From an uncultured Granulosicoccaceae bacterium (GTDB lineage: Bacteria; Pseudomonadota; Gammaproteobacteria; Granulosicoccales; Granulosicoccaceae), in NCBI GenBank assembly GCA_937922675.1, contig CALAJN010000005.1, forward strand, positions 62,001 to 126,000: a DNA stretch of 64,000 nt. The letters run 5' to 3'. The number at the start of each line of letters is the position of its first letter. Position 1 is the first letter of the stretch. The translations under genes and the position numbers were made by a program. The notes below the pieces were generated by a model, which saw only the letters and a program-made list of their open reading frames with translations, made no database searches and had not been told where the DNA came from. Shown here piece after piece: positions 55,352 to 64,000 of the stretch.

Positions 55352-56776
55352 ATGTCTCAATCGATGTCGGGCCTGCGACGACAACACCTGTTCGTGCCCA
55401 CACTGGTGGCGTCCGTCATCACGTTGACCTTGTCCACCCAGGCCACTGGAGGTGGTTTCGCACTGGTGGAGCATGGTGCGTCGGGGCTCGGAAATGCCTA
55501 TGCGGGTGCTGCGGCAGTTAGTGCCGATGGTTCAACAGCCTGGTTCAATGCGGCCGGCATCACTGAACTGGGCGAGCGCAAGGTTTCCGTTGCGGCGCAC
55601 CTGATCTCCTCCAGCACCGAATTCACCAACCGCGGCACCACACTCGAGGTTGCCAACCTCGGCGGCGGTGACATCAGCGGCCCGGACACCGCCAGTGCTG
55701 GAACCAACACCGCGCTTCCCAATTTTTACTACACGGCACCGATCAACGATGAGTGGTTCTACGGCTTGTCCATCGGAGTGCCGTTCGGCTCCTCCAGCGA
55801 ATACGACCGCGACTGGGTTGGCCGCTACACCACAGTTGATAGCAGCATCAACGTCATTGACTTCAACCCGTCCTTTGCGTGGCGAATGTCGGATACGGTG
55901 CGCATCGGGTTCGGCGTCAGCGTGCAGCTGCTAAGTGCTACGTTGGGTAGCGCAGTGGACTCCGGCGCGGCCTGTCTGGCGGTGTACTCAAACCCTGCCA
56001 TCAATGACCCCGAGGCCTGTCTGGAGCCAGGGGTCGAGTTGGTGCCGGGGTTTCAGCCCAACGATGGCTACGGTGAGATCGATGGCGATTCGACTGGCTT
56101 TGGCTTCAACCTCGGCGCGCTCTTTCTACCGCGCGAAGGCACAAAGGTTGGCTTGGCCTTCCGCTCGGGCGTTGATCACGAGCTCGACGGTACCGGTGAA
56201 TTCGATACCAACGAGAACTTGCGCGTGTTGCTCGACGAGGTGGGCTCCAACCTGCTGACCAATTCGGACGCCACAGCAGAGGTAACGCTTCCACCTACCA
56301 TCCAGCTATCAGCCGCTCAACAGATTGGTGACAAATGGCAGGTACTGGGCGACATCACCTGGACCGGCTGGAGCAGTTTTGACGAGCTGCGCGTCGTCTA
56401 CGAAAACGAGGATCAACCCGACACCGTATCGATTCAGGATTGGGAAGATGTGTTTCGCTACTCGCTGGGTGTCAACTACGACTTGAGCCCGGCGGTACGA
56501 CTTCGCGGGGGCGTTGCCTTTGATGAAGAGGCCATCCCCGGGCCCGAGAGGCGTACCGCTCGCATACCCGGCAACGATCGAACCTGGGTCTCTTTCGGGC
56601 TTGGTTACCAGGTGGGCAAGAGCCTGTCATTTGATGTTGGCTATGCGCATCTCTTTTTGGAAGAAACCGCGATCGACAACCAGAATCTGGAGTCCGCTGG
56701 CGGTTCGGTAGTGCGCGGCAGTTACGACTCCTCGGTCGATATTTTCAGTGCCCAGCTCAACTGGGAGTTCTACTGA
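55352..56776 (+). CDS. fadL: FadL/OmpP1-family outer-membrane long-chain fatty acid porin
   Basis: A 474-residue outer-membrane beta-barrel. The signal peptide (about 1-33, ending STQATG) precedes the family N-terminus GGFALVEHGASGLGNAYAG and STAWFNAAGI, which plugs the barrel. The rest is strand-rich and ends in an aromatic residue (LNWEFY), as outer-membrane proteins do. It passes long-chain fatty acids or other hydrophobic molecules. ATG 55352 is chosen because it directly precedes the signal; ATG 55289 is in frame upstream. The lipase gene follows after 1 nt, so the two are cotranscribed. Confidence 0.9.
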   Translation: MSQSMSGLRRQHLFVPTLVASVITLTLSTQATGGGFALVEHGASGLGNAYAGAAAVSADGSTAWFNAAGITELGERKVSVAAHLISSSTEFTNRGTTLEVANLGGGDISGPDTASAGTNTALPNFYYTAPINDEWFYGLSIGVPFGSSSEYDRDWVGRYTTVDSSINVIDFNPSFAWRMSDTVRIGFGVSVQLLSATLGSAVDSGAACLAVYSNPAINDPEACLEPGVELVPGFQPNDGYGEIDGDSTGFGFNLGALFLPREGTKVGLAFRSGVDHELDGTGEFDTNENLRVLLDEVGSNLLTNSDATAEVTLPPTIQLSAAQQIGDKWQVLGDITWTGWSSFDELRVVYENEDQPDTVSIQDWEDVFRYSLGVNYDLSPAVRLRGGVAFDEEAIPGPERRTARIPGNDRTWVSFGLGYQVGKSLSFDVGYAHLFLEETAIDNQNLESAGGSVVRGSYDSSVDIFSAQLNWEFY

Positions 56777-56777
56777 C

Positions 56778-58955
56778 ATGAGCATCACAATGCAAGCACA
56801 ACACCCTCGCTCAAACGTGGCAACCCAACGATGGCTATGGGTCATTGCGCCCGTCGCATTGATCCTGCAAGCCTGTGGCAGCGGCGATGAGGATTTCAAC
56901 TTTGATGACAGTCGCAGTGAGTTCGAAGCCGAGCAGGGAGCAATCGCTGAGGAGCAGGCTGCCGCTCAGGCGGACGCGCTGGCAGAACTCAACGCGGCAG
57001 AATTTGTCTTCAACCCAGGCGGCGGCGAGTTGCCTTTTCCCAATGATTTGTTGTTCAGCGGGAGCGAAGACGGCACGCTGAACATCCCCTTGGAAATCGA
57101 TGCCAACGGGCTGCCCGCGGATCCCTCAGATCCCGTCATCGCCTTGAATCAACTGGATGGATTTTCTACCGTCGCACCAATCTCTGCGACCGCCACAGAG
57201 GCGCTGGATCCAGCAACCGTGGCTCTCGGTCAGAGCGTACTGGTGTTCTCCCTCGGCGCAGACGGTACTCCGACGCCCTTGGGCGCTGATCGAATTGCCG
57301 TGCAAGCGATTGGCGACCAGCTGGTCATGGTCCCGGTTCAGCCCTTGGCGGGCGATACCACGCACCTGGTGTTGTTGACCAGCGATATTGGCGGTGAAGA
57401 CGGCAGGCCGCTGGAAGCCAGCACTTTCTATGCGCTGGCCAAGAGCACCGAGGCGTTCACTACGGGACTCGCCTCCTTCGAGCCGGTTCGCCAGCAGGTT
57501 CAAGGACATCTCCAGGTCGCTGATGCCATCGGCCTGGCAAGGGATAACGTCGTACTGAGCTGGACCTTCACGACCCAATCCATCAGAGCGCCCTTGCAGG
57601 CCGCTCGCGATCTGGCTCTACCGTCAACGCTTGTCCTGGCGCCGGCGGGCCTGAACACCGCTGAGGCCAATCCGGCCTTGCAGGGCAAGGCCGATCTGTA
57701 TGCCGGTACGCTGGACCTGCCCTACTACCTCGCTACCGCGACGCCAGGCGACCCGGTCAGCGCAGCAAACGCTCTCGCCAGCTTCTGGCAGAACGCCTCT
57801 GGCGCAGCCGTCGGTCCCGCTGACTGGACACCCGTCAGCACCATCGTCACGGTACCGGTGTTGATGGCGGTACCCAATGCGAACTCGGCCTCTGCCGGTG
57901 TGGCTCCCGAGGGAGGCTGGCCGGTCACGGTGTTCCAACACGGCATCACACGTAACCGATCCGACATGCTCGCCATTGCCGATGGCATGGCAGATGCCGG
58001 ACGTGTCGTCATCGCGATTGATCAACCGGTGCATGGGATCGTGGATACCGACAGCCCGCTCTATGCCGGCAACACCGCCTTTCCCAATGATGTTGAACGC
58101 ACCTTCGATATCGACGTTGCGACAGTCACGCTGAACGAGGACGGCACCACCACGACGTCTCCGGTGCCTGACGGCGTCATTGACGCATCGGGCACTTATT
58201 ACTTCAACCTGCAGAATCTGGCGAATACACGGGATAACTTGCGCCAGTCAGCCGCAGACTTGATGACACTGAGCCAGAGCATTGCAGGTGCGCTGGTGAT
58301 CGGCGCTGACGGTATGCCAGGGGCAGCGGCAGACCAGGGCGTCCCTCTGAATGCGGGTAGCAAAAGTTTTGTTGGCCACTCCCTGGGTGGAATCGTGGGT
58401 ACCACTGCGCTGTCCTACGATGACAGTTTTCAGGCCGCCTCTCTCGCCATGCCAGGCGGTGGCGTGGCACAGCTACTGGCCAACTCAGCGTCTTTTGGAC
58501 CCGTCATAGCGGCAGGTCTTGCAGCTGCAGGCATTGAACCTGGCTCGGCCGACTTCAACCAGTTCCTCGTCGCCGCTCAATCAGTCAGTGACTCGGGAGA
58601 CCCGATCAACCATGCCTCATTCCTCGCGGCAGACACCACAACAGGCCTGCATCTGATACAGGTTGAAGGCGACCAGACAATCCCCAACAGCGTAGCCACT
58701 GCCCCCTTGGCAGGTACGGCGCCGCTTGCACGGCAACTCGGATTGCCTCAGGTCGATTCCTCGGTTGCGACCAACCGCGCCTATGTACGCTTCTCGGTTG
58801 GTGGTCATGGCTCTATTCTGGCTCCTGCAGAAAGCTCCGCCGAGGGTCTGGCCGTCACGGTCGAGATGCAGAGACAGGTCGCAAGCTTTGCTGCAACGCA
58901 AGGCCAGCAACTGCAGATCACCAACACCGATGTCATCCTTGCGGTAGGCCCGTGA
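56778..58955 (+). CDS. surface lipoprotein lipase/phospholipase, VolA-like
   Basis: A 725-residue lipoprotein. The signal ends in LILQACGSG, so Cys37 or nearby is the lipidated residue. A hydrophilic coiled stretch follows, then an N-terminal domain like the bacterial virulence-factor lipase family, and a C-terminal alpha/beta hydrolase with nucleophile Ser535 in FVGHSLGGIVG. VolA of Vibrio cholerae is a surface lysophospholipase encoded beside fadL, and releases fatty acids that FadL imports. The same gene pair is seen here. Overlaps the next gene by GTGA. The exact substrate is inferred. Confidence 0.85.
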   Translation: MSITMQAQHPRSNVATQRWLWVIAPVALILQACGSGDEDFNFDDSRSEFEAEQGAIAEEQAAAQADALAELNAAEFVFNPGGGELPFPNDLLFSGSEDGTLNIPLEIDANGLPADPSDPVIALNQLDGFSTVAPISATATEALDPATVALGQSVLVFSLGADGTPTPLGADRIAVQAIGDQLVMVPVQPLAGDTTHLVLLTSDIGGEDGRPLEASTFYALAKSTEAFTTGLASFEPVRQQVQGHLQVADAIGLARDNVVLSWTFTTQSIRAPLQAARDLALPSTLVLAPAGLNTAEANPALQGKADLYAGTLDLPYYLATATPGDPVSAANALASFWQNASGAAVGPADWTPVSTIVTVPVLMAVPNANSASAGVAPEGGWPVTVFQHGITRNRSDMLAIADGMADAGRVVIAIDQPVHGIVDTDSPLYAGNTAFPNDVERTFDIDVATVTLNEDGTTTTSPVPDGVIDASGTYYFNLQNLANTRDNLRQSAADLMTLSQSIAGALVIGADGMPGAAADQGVPLNAGSKSFVGHSLGGIVGTTALSYDDSFQAASLAMPGGGVAQLLANSASFGPVIAAGLAAAGIEPGSADFNQFLVAAQSVSDSGDPINHASFLAADTTTGLHLIQVEGDQTIPNSVATAPLAGTAPLARQLGLPQVDSSVATNRAYVRFSVGGHGSILAPAESSAEGLAVTVEMQRQVASFAATQGQQLQITNTDVILAVGP

Positions 58956-59533
58956 ACAGTTTTCAGCGAGCAAGCTGTGCGGTTTGTCTGGGGATTGGCC
59001 TGGTCAGCAGCGCCGCCACGGCACAGGCAGCCACGGTAGGAGGTGTTGAGATCGAGGAAACGCTCGACACCGCCGGGGCCACGCTGGTGCTACAAGGTGC
59101 AGGCCTGCGCAAGAGGCTGTTCATCAAGCTGTATGCAGCGGGTTTGTATCTACCCGAGGGAAGCCCGACACAAGCCACCTGGCTTGTCGACTCGGATGAG
59201 CCGATTGCCATCACGCTCGACATCGTCTCGGATCTGGTTACTCGCGACAAGATGCTGGAAGCCCTGAATGATGGCTTTGCCGCTTCCACCGGCGGTGATA
59301 CCTCGCCGGTAGCGGCGGGCATGGAGCAGTTGGAGAATGCCATGGGTGGGGCAATGGCAGCGGGCTCCACCATGACTTTTGCTTACGAACCCGGTGTGGG
59401 TACCCATGTTGAACGCGACGGTGAGCGGGTAGCCACCATCGAAGGGCTTGACTTCAAAAGGGCCTTGTTTGGTATCTGGCTGTCCGACCAACCGGTAGCA
59501 GCCTCCTTGAAGACAGCGCTGCTCGGCGGCTGA
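58952..59533 (+). CDS. chalcone-isomerase-like exported protein
   Basis: A 193-residue protein with a signal peptide (about 1-26, ending AATAQA). The mature part has the bacterial chalcone-isomerase-like pattern: GVEIEETLDTAGATLVLQGAGLRKRLFIKLYAAGLYLPE in part, then IALDIVS-type strands, TMTFAYEPGVGTHV and LFGIWLSDQPVAASLKTALLG. Plant relatives bind fatty acids. True isomerase activity is unlikely here; a role in fatty-acid binding fits its place behind fadL and the lipase. Start is GTG 58952, overlapping the lipase stop (GTGA). The 234 nt that follow hold no clear gene. Confidence 0.85.
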   Translation: MNSFQRASCAVCLGIGLVSSAATAQAATVGGVEIEETLDTAGATLVLQGAGLRKRLFIKLYAAGLYLPEGSPTQATWLVDSDEPIAITLDIVSDLVTRDKMLEALNDGFAASTGGDTSPVAAGMEQLENAMGGAMAAGSTMTFAYEPGVGTHVERDGERVATIEGLDFKRALFGIWLSDQPVAASLKTALLGG

Positions 59534-59767
59534 ACACTGGGGCGCGGCGCCGTGGTCACATGCGTCAGAAGCAGCTCGGCTCACCGGGTACTTCACCCAC
59601 CATCGCGGAGCGTATCAACAGACTCTTCTACCCCCGTCATCCAAGCGGTCTGATTGTCCGCCCCCTGATGCGATATTGGCTGTGTAGTGTACTCTGCGGC
59701 TACCGCCTACTTTTTCCATGGCTCACATGGACACCGTGTGCGCTCTGCTTTGGGTGGAGACAGTTGT

Positions 59768-61753
59768 ATGAGCAAGGCTGCCAGAGGGTTTCTGCCGCGC
59801 CTGTTGTGGGTGCTACCGGCCGCGTTGACGGTTGGACTTATGGTGCTCGACATCCCTTCAGGTTTGTCGCTATCGATACACCTCGTGCTTCTGCTGGTGA
59901 GCTTGGGCTTGGCCGGTGCACTCGGTGGCATGGTCGCAGGGACAGTAGCGGGACTACTTTCAGCTGCGATGTTGTACTACTGCCACGTTTACGGCTCTGG
60001 ACCTGACCAACTGATTCACGAAACAGAGCACGCGGTTACCGCAGGAGCGGCGTTTATTCTGGGTACTGCAGCGATCGGTTATGCCACAGATCAACGCGAA
60101 TTAGCCACCGCCAGACAGCTTCAGAAAGAAGTTGAGCTGGAACTGACGCTGCAGCGCGAGAGGGCCAAGGGACGCCAGCGCATCGCTCAGGTTGCCGAGA
60201 GCGCCTCACACCTTGAGATGGCCGTGCGCATTTCCGCTATTGGTCATTACACCTGGAACTGGCAATCCGGCGATTGTGGGTTTTGTTCCGAGCAGCATGC
60301 GGCGCACTTCGGGCGGACCCCTGAGGAGTTTTGCAAGCTGACGCTCGGCAAGGAACCCTACCTGGACTACGTCCACGAGGACGACAGGGCGCATGTTTTG
60401 GAGAGTATCAACAGGGTCAATCAGGGGGAGGCCTTGTTTTTTGAATACCGTTCTGTGCGACCGTCCGGGGAAGTTCGGTTCGTGCGACAAATCGAGGAGC
60501 CTTTATTCAACGAAGCGGGCGAACAAACAGGCGTCTCGGGTGCCAGTATCGATCTCACTGATCTCAGAGAGGCCGAAGCTCGCATCCGCCAGTCTCAACG
60601 CATTGAGGCGATAGGCACACTAACTGGCGGAGTCGCACACGATTTCAACAATCTGCTGGCCATTATTCACGGTAATCTGGAACTGGCACAAGGCAATGAA
60701 GATGCGGAAGTTCGCGAACAACTGATAGGTCAAGCGATCACTGCGACACAGCGCGGTGCAGGCCTGACACGGAATCTGTTGAGCTTTTCACGCCGCGCTC
60801 ATCTGAATCCGACCAGGCTCAATCTCAATCAGCTGGTCAACAACACCATGCGTTGGAGTCGCCGTGTGCTGCCTGCCACGATCTCCATTGACAACTCGTT
60901 GGCTGCGGGGCTGTGGGATACCGAACTTGACACCACATCCGCAGAGAACGCGATCATCAACATCTTGCTCAATGGCCGAGATGCGATGCCGGACGGAGGT
61001 AGCGTGACGATAAAAACAGCCAACATGCGCATCGACGAAGAGTTTGTCGAGGTGCGCCAGCAAGAAATCAAGCCTGGTCGCTATGTAATGCTCGCCATCA
61101 GCGATACCGGTCACGGGATCGAGGCAGAGCAATTGGAGAAGGTGTTTGAGCCGTTCTTTACCAACAAGCCGGTGGGCCAAGGATCAGGACTCGGCCTGTC
61201 AATGGTTCAGGGCTTTATAAATCAGTCGGGCGGTGCGATAAGAGTGTCTTCCGAGATCGGGGTTGGCACCACCATCAAACTGTTCTTCAAGGCTGCAGAG
61301 CGGGAAGATCCAGCTGTCCTTGGAATTGATGAAACACCCGTGCGCGACATCGAGACGAAGAACAGCAGAATTCTGCTGGCTGAGGACGAGGATGGGGTCA
61401 GGCGAATACTGCAAATGATGCTCGAGAGCGCAGGTTATTCCGTCGTCGCAGCGTCAAGTGGCGACAAGGCGCTTGAGTTATTCAAGAGCCAGCGAAATTT
61501 TGATTTACTGATCACTGATGTCGTGATGCCCGGCCTCCTGCAAGGCCCCGTCCTGGCCGAGGAAATTCGCGGCCTGAAGCCCGAGGTCAATTGCGTCTTT
61601 CTCTCGGGCTACGCCGCCGAGACCATCGGCCAGGGCGCCGGACTCAGGCCATCGGACATCAGCATGATGAAACCCTTCAAGCGAGAGGACTTCCTCGCCG
61701 CTGTCTCAACCTCACTCGGCTCTCGGGAAAGTGATTCTGTGACAGATCAATGA
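59768..61753 (+). CDS. hybrid sensor histidine kinase with C-terminal receiver
   Basis: A 661-residue membrane kinase. Four short helices (about 8-105) form the N-terminal sensor; a PAS domain with YTWNWQSGDCGFCSEQHAAHFG (about 160-260) follows. The HisKA phosphoacceptor is His291 in GGVAHDFNNLLAII; the ATPase domain has NILLNGRDAM, ISDTGHGI and GSGLGLSMVQGF. A receiver domain (about 531-655) has acidic LAEDED, phosphoacceptor Asp584 in LLITDVVMPG, and Lys in MMKPF. No separate response regulator adjoins, so the output partner is elsewhere. ATG 59768 is used; the upstream frame to 59687 is not conserved. Its 3' end overlaps fadE by 7 nt. Confidence 0.88.
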   Translation: MSKAARGFLPRLLWVLPAALTVGLMVLDIPSGLSLSIHLVLLLVSLGLAGALGGMVAGTVAGLLSAAMLYYCHVYGSGPDQLIHETEHAVTAGAAFILGTAAIGYATDQRELATARQLQKEVELELTLQRERAKGRQRIAQVAESASHLEMAVRISAIGHYTWNWQSGDCGFCSEQHAAHFGRTPEEFCKLTLGKEPYLDYVHEDDRAHVLESINRVNQGEALFFEYRSVRPSGEVRFVRQIEEPLFNEAGEQTGVSGASIDLTDLREAEARIRQSQRIEAIGTLTGGVAHDFNNLLAIIHGNLELAQGNEDAEVREQLIGQAITATQRGAGLTRNLLSFSRRAHLNPTRLNLNQLVNNTMRWSRRVLPATISIDNSLAAGLWDTELDTTSAENAIINILLNGRDAMPDGGSVTIKTANMRIDEEFVEVRQQEIKPGRYVMLAISDTGHGIEAEQLEKVFEPFFTNKPVGQGSGLGLSMVQGFINQSGGAIRVSSEIGVGTTIKLFFKAAEREDPAVLGIDETPVRDIETKNSRILLAEDEDGVRRILQMMLESAGYSVVAASSGDKALELFKSQRNFDLLITDVVMPGLLQGPVLAEEIRGLKPEVNCVFLSGYAAETIGQGAGLRPSDISMMKPFKREDFLAAVSTSLGSRESDSVTDQ

Positions 61754-64000
61754 CCTGTCGTCACTGACTCGCCACTCACGGAGTGCATTGAAACTGATGA
61801 CGTGGCCCCTTGCCTGACATCGTTCGGGAAATCATCCACATCAATAACGCGGCGAGTAGCCACGGCCGCCGTACTGAGCAAGGTAGACTCGGCGCTCGAG
61901 ATCACATTCTCGGCAACCAGAGACTGCAGCCAGGTGTCATAGTCCACTCCATAGGGTTGACTACGACGCGTAGCGCGCACTTTCTTGGCTGCATCTGCCG
62001 CTTCCAGTACGGCGATCAACGCATACTCTATCGAGCCAGTGACATCCTCGGGATCCGTTGACAGATACACACCTTCAGTCAATCGGTCGCGCGCCTCATT
62101 GCGATCCAGCAGTATTCGGGCGCAGGCTTGCATCAGCCGATCGTTAGGGGTGCGATAACGTCGCCCAAGCGGAAACACGATGCCACGCAACAGCAGACCA
62201 ACAGGTGTTGACGGGAAGTTTCTGAGTATTTGATCCAGAGCCACCTGAGTCTCGAACAACGCGTGGCGTACCGACCACTCCATCAAGGGTTGATCTTCAG
62301 CGGGTTCACCGGTGTCCTGGTAACGCTTGAGAACCGCTGAAGCCATATACATATGCATCAAGCCATCAGCAAAACGGCCCGACAACATCTCCCGGCGCTT
62401 CAGGCCCCCACCGAGAAACAGCATCGCAAAATCTGCCAGAAAGGCATAGCTTGCGCTCATGCGGGCCAGGCGACGATAGTACTTTGAGTTGCTGACGCCC
62501 TTGGGCGCTGAGGCGAACATTGCTTTGGTCAGGCCATGAAACAGTGCACGTGCCCCATTGCCAATCGCGTAGCCGATATGGCCCGTCAGTGCTTCATCAA
62601 AAGCGTCTATAGCCTCTTGCTTGTTTGACAATGAGGCGGCCTCGATCTCTTGCATGAGATAGGGGTGGCAGCGAATGGCACCTTGCCCGAACACGATCAA
62701 GCTGCGGGTCAGGATGTTTGCCCCTTCGACAGTAATGCCGACAGGTACCGCCTGGTAGGGTCTTCCCAGGAAGTTGCTGGGCCCCATGCAGATTCCCTTG
62801 CCACCGATGATATCCATGCCATCGTTGATCACCGTCCGCATGCTCTCGGTGTTGTAGTACTTCAGGATGGCAGACACGACCGATGGCTTCTCGCCCTGAT
62901 CCAGGCCAGAACAGGTCAAGCGACGACCGGCGTCCATGGTGTACGTCAGCCCGGCGATGCGTCCGAGGCGCTCCTCGATCCCCTCGAACTTGCCAATCGG
63001 CATGTTGAACTGGGTCCGTACGCGAGCGTAAGCGCCGACAAAGCGTGATGCAGCCTTGCCCGAGGCCACACCATTGGACGGCAAGGAAATACCTCGCCCG
63101 ACCGACAGCGACTCCATCAGCATGCGCCACCCCTGCCCGACCATTGGCTGACCACCAATGATCCATTCCATCGGGATGAACACGCCATCGCCTGAATTGG
63201 GGCCATTCATGAAGGCACCGTTGAGCGGAAAGTGGCGCCGACCAATATTGACTCCCGGTGTGCTGGAGGGAATCAGTGCGCAAGTGATACCCAGCTCTTC
63301 CGTGTTGCCGAGAAGACCGTCAGGGTCATAGGCCTTGAAGGCAAGACCCAACAGGGTGGCAACGGGACCGAGTGTGATGTAGCGCTTTTCCCAGGTCACG
63401 CGAAGTCCAAGAACCTCCTGACCGTTGTGCTCACCCTTGCAAACTATGCCGTAGTCCGGCATGGCGCCGGCGTCAGAGCCGGCCGATGGGCCGGTCAATG
63501 CGAAACACGGGATCTCGCGACCGTCAGCAAGACGCGGCAGGTAGTAGCTCTTTTGCTCTTCGGTGCCGTAGTGCAACAGCAACTCGGCAGGGCCAAGGGA
63601 GTTGGGCACCATGACCGTGACCGCGCCAGAGACTGAGCGTGTGGCGAGTTTGGTGACCACCTCGGAGTGTCCCATCGCGGAAAACCCGAGACCGCCGAAC
63701 TCCTCGGGAATGACCATGCCAAGAAATCGCTCGTCCTTGATGTAGCGCCATACGGGCTCGGGCAGGTCATTCAGCTCGTAGGTAATCTCCCAATCATCCA
63801 TCATCGAGCACAAGGTCTCCACCGGACCATCGAGAAAGGCCTGTTCCTTTTCGCTCAGGCTTGCCTCGGGTACCGTTGCCAGACGCTGCCAGTCGGGCTC
63901 GCCACGAAACAGCTCAGCCTCCCACCAGACCGTGCCTGCCTCTATGGCGACGCGCTCGGTATCAGACATGGGAGGCAGCACAGCACGCACGTACTTGAGC
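61747..64000 (-). CDS. fadE: acyl-CoA dehydrogenase FadE, 5' end outside window
   Basis: The open frame runs off the right edge, with LKYVRAVLPPMSDTERVAIE as its first visible residues; the start codon of the real protein lies beyond it. About 750 residues are visible of a FadE-type enzyme (near 810 in E. coli), which catalyses the first step of fatty-acid beta-oxidation. Family blocks include VPNSLGPAELLLHYGTEEQK, CFALTGPSAGSDAGAMPD, GIVCKG, IGRRHFPLNGAF, GGKGICMGPSNFLGRPYQ and ITVEGANILTRSL. The missing part should include the membrane-anchor region. Context with fadL and a lipase fits lipid use. Confidence 0.93.
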   Translation of the reverse strand, partial: LKYVRAVLPPMSDTERVAIEAGTVWWEAELFRGEPDWQRLATVPEASLSEKEQAFLDGPVETLCSMMDDWEITYELNDLPEPVWRYIKDERFLGMVIPEEFGGLGFSAMGHSEVVTKLATRSVSGAVTVMVPNSLGPAELLLHYGTEEQKSYYLPRLADGREIPCFALTGPSAGSDAGAMPDYGIVCKGEHNGQEVLGLRVTWEKRYITLGPVATLLGLAFKAYDPDGLLGNTEELGITCALIPSSTPGVNIGRRHFPLNGAFMNGPNSGDGVFIPMEWIIGGQPMVGQGWRMLMESLSVGRGISLPSNGVASGKAASRFVGAYARVRTQFNMPIGKFEGIEERLGRIAGLTYTMDAGRRLTCSGLDQGEKPSVVSAILKYYNTESMRTVINDGMDIIGGKGICMGPSNFLGRPYQAVPVGITVEGANILTRSLIVFGQGAIRCHPYLMQEIEAASLSNKQEAIDAFDEALTGHIGYAIGNGARALFHGLTKAMFASAPKGVSNSKYYRRLARMSASYAFLADFAMLFLGGGLKRREMLSGRFADGLMHMYMASAVLKRYQDTGEPAEDQPLMEWSVRHALFETQVALDQILRNFPSTPVGLLLRGIVFPLGRRYRTPNDRLMQACARILLDRNEARDRLTEGVYLSTDPEDVTGSIEYALIAVLEAADAAKKVRATRRSQPYGVDYDTWLQSLVAENVISSAESTLLSTAAVATRRVIDVDDFPNDVRQGATSSVSMHSVSGESVTTGH

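Noticed and set aside
59560..60006. 148-codon frame before the hybrid kinase
   Set aside because: It overlaps the kinase start in another frame and has no motif; the first part could be checked as a small protein but nothing supports it.

Overview
The window looks like a chromosomal segment of a marine-type gammaproteobacterium. The best evidence is the block alaS, lysC, csrA, tRNA-Ser(GCU), tRNA-Arg(ACG), which matches the gammaproteobacterial alaS/csrA/serV/argV neighbourhood, together with a long FadE-type acyl-CoA dehydrogenase. Base composition is moderately G+C rich, genes are densely packed, and 4-nt start/stop overlaps are common. Two sugar-import operons of a kind best known from alphaproteobacteria (smo/mtl and frc) and a two-component pair resembling the marine proteobacterial 'dedicated sortase' regulators suggest a heterotroph living on algal polyols. 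A Granulosicoccus-like host is possible, but that is inference only. I saw no phage, transposase, CRISPR array or plasmid gene.

Layout. 1-1191: tail of an alpha/beta hydrolase and a PAS-GGDEF protein. 1192-8939: polyol operon smoEFGK-smoS-mtlK plus an AraC regulator, with inverted and direct repeats in front of it and a strong hairpin after the binding-protein gene. 8957-15840 (minus strand): DUF1800, DUF1501, response regulator and histidine kinase in one operon. 15996-22163: DUF4864-like protein, glucokinase, two tRNAs, csrA, lysC, alaS. 22291-30702 (minus strand): dsbA; then a run that may be one long transcript, frcB-frcC-frcA-frcK followed by a RimB-like protease, RimK, an aspartoacylase-family protein and an aldo/keto reductase; frcR is divergent. 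32112-39328: a TMEM220-like protein and a complete ebo cluster (eboD-E-C, eboF, eboA-B). 39371-41711: a CPA1 antiporter and a small unknown protein. 41865-55018 (minus strand): a seven-gene MoxR/DUF58/VWA ('Bat-like') operon. 55352-59533: FadL porin, VolA-like surface lipase and chalcone-isomerase-like protein. 59768-64000: a hybrid histidine kinase and the 3' part of fadE.

How the genes fit together. Mannitol or sorbitol is imported by SmoEFGK and oxidised to fructose by MtlK and SmoS. External fructose enters through FrcBCA, and FrcK and Glk are the sugar kinases nearby. FadL, the surface lipase and FadE form a second, lipid-oriented theme. The least understood parts are the ebo cluster, with eboF and eboA divergent and their start codons overlapping; the seven-gene MoxR operon, with a caspase-like protein that has serine where the catalytic cysteine is expected; and the sortase-type two-component system next to a DUF1800 protein that carries a carbohydrate-binding-like domain.
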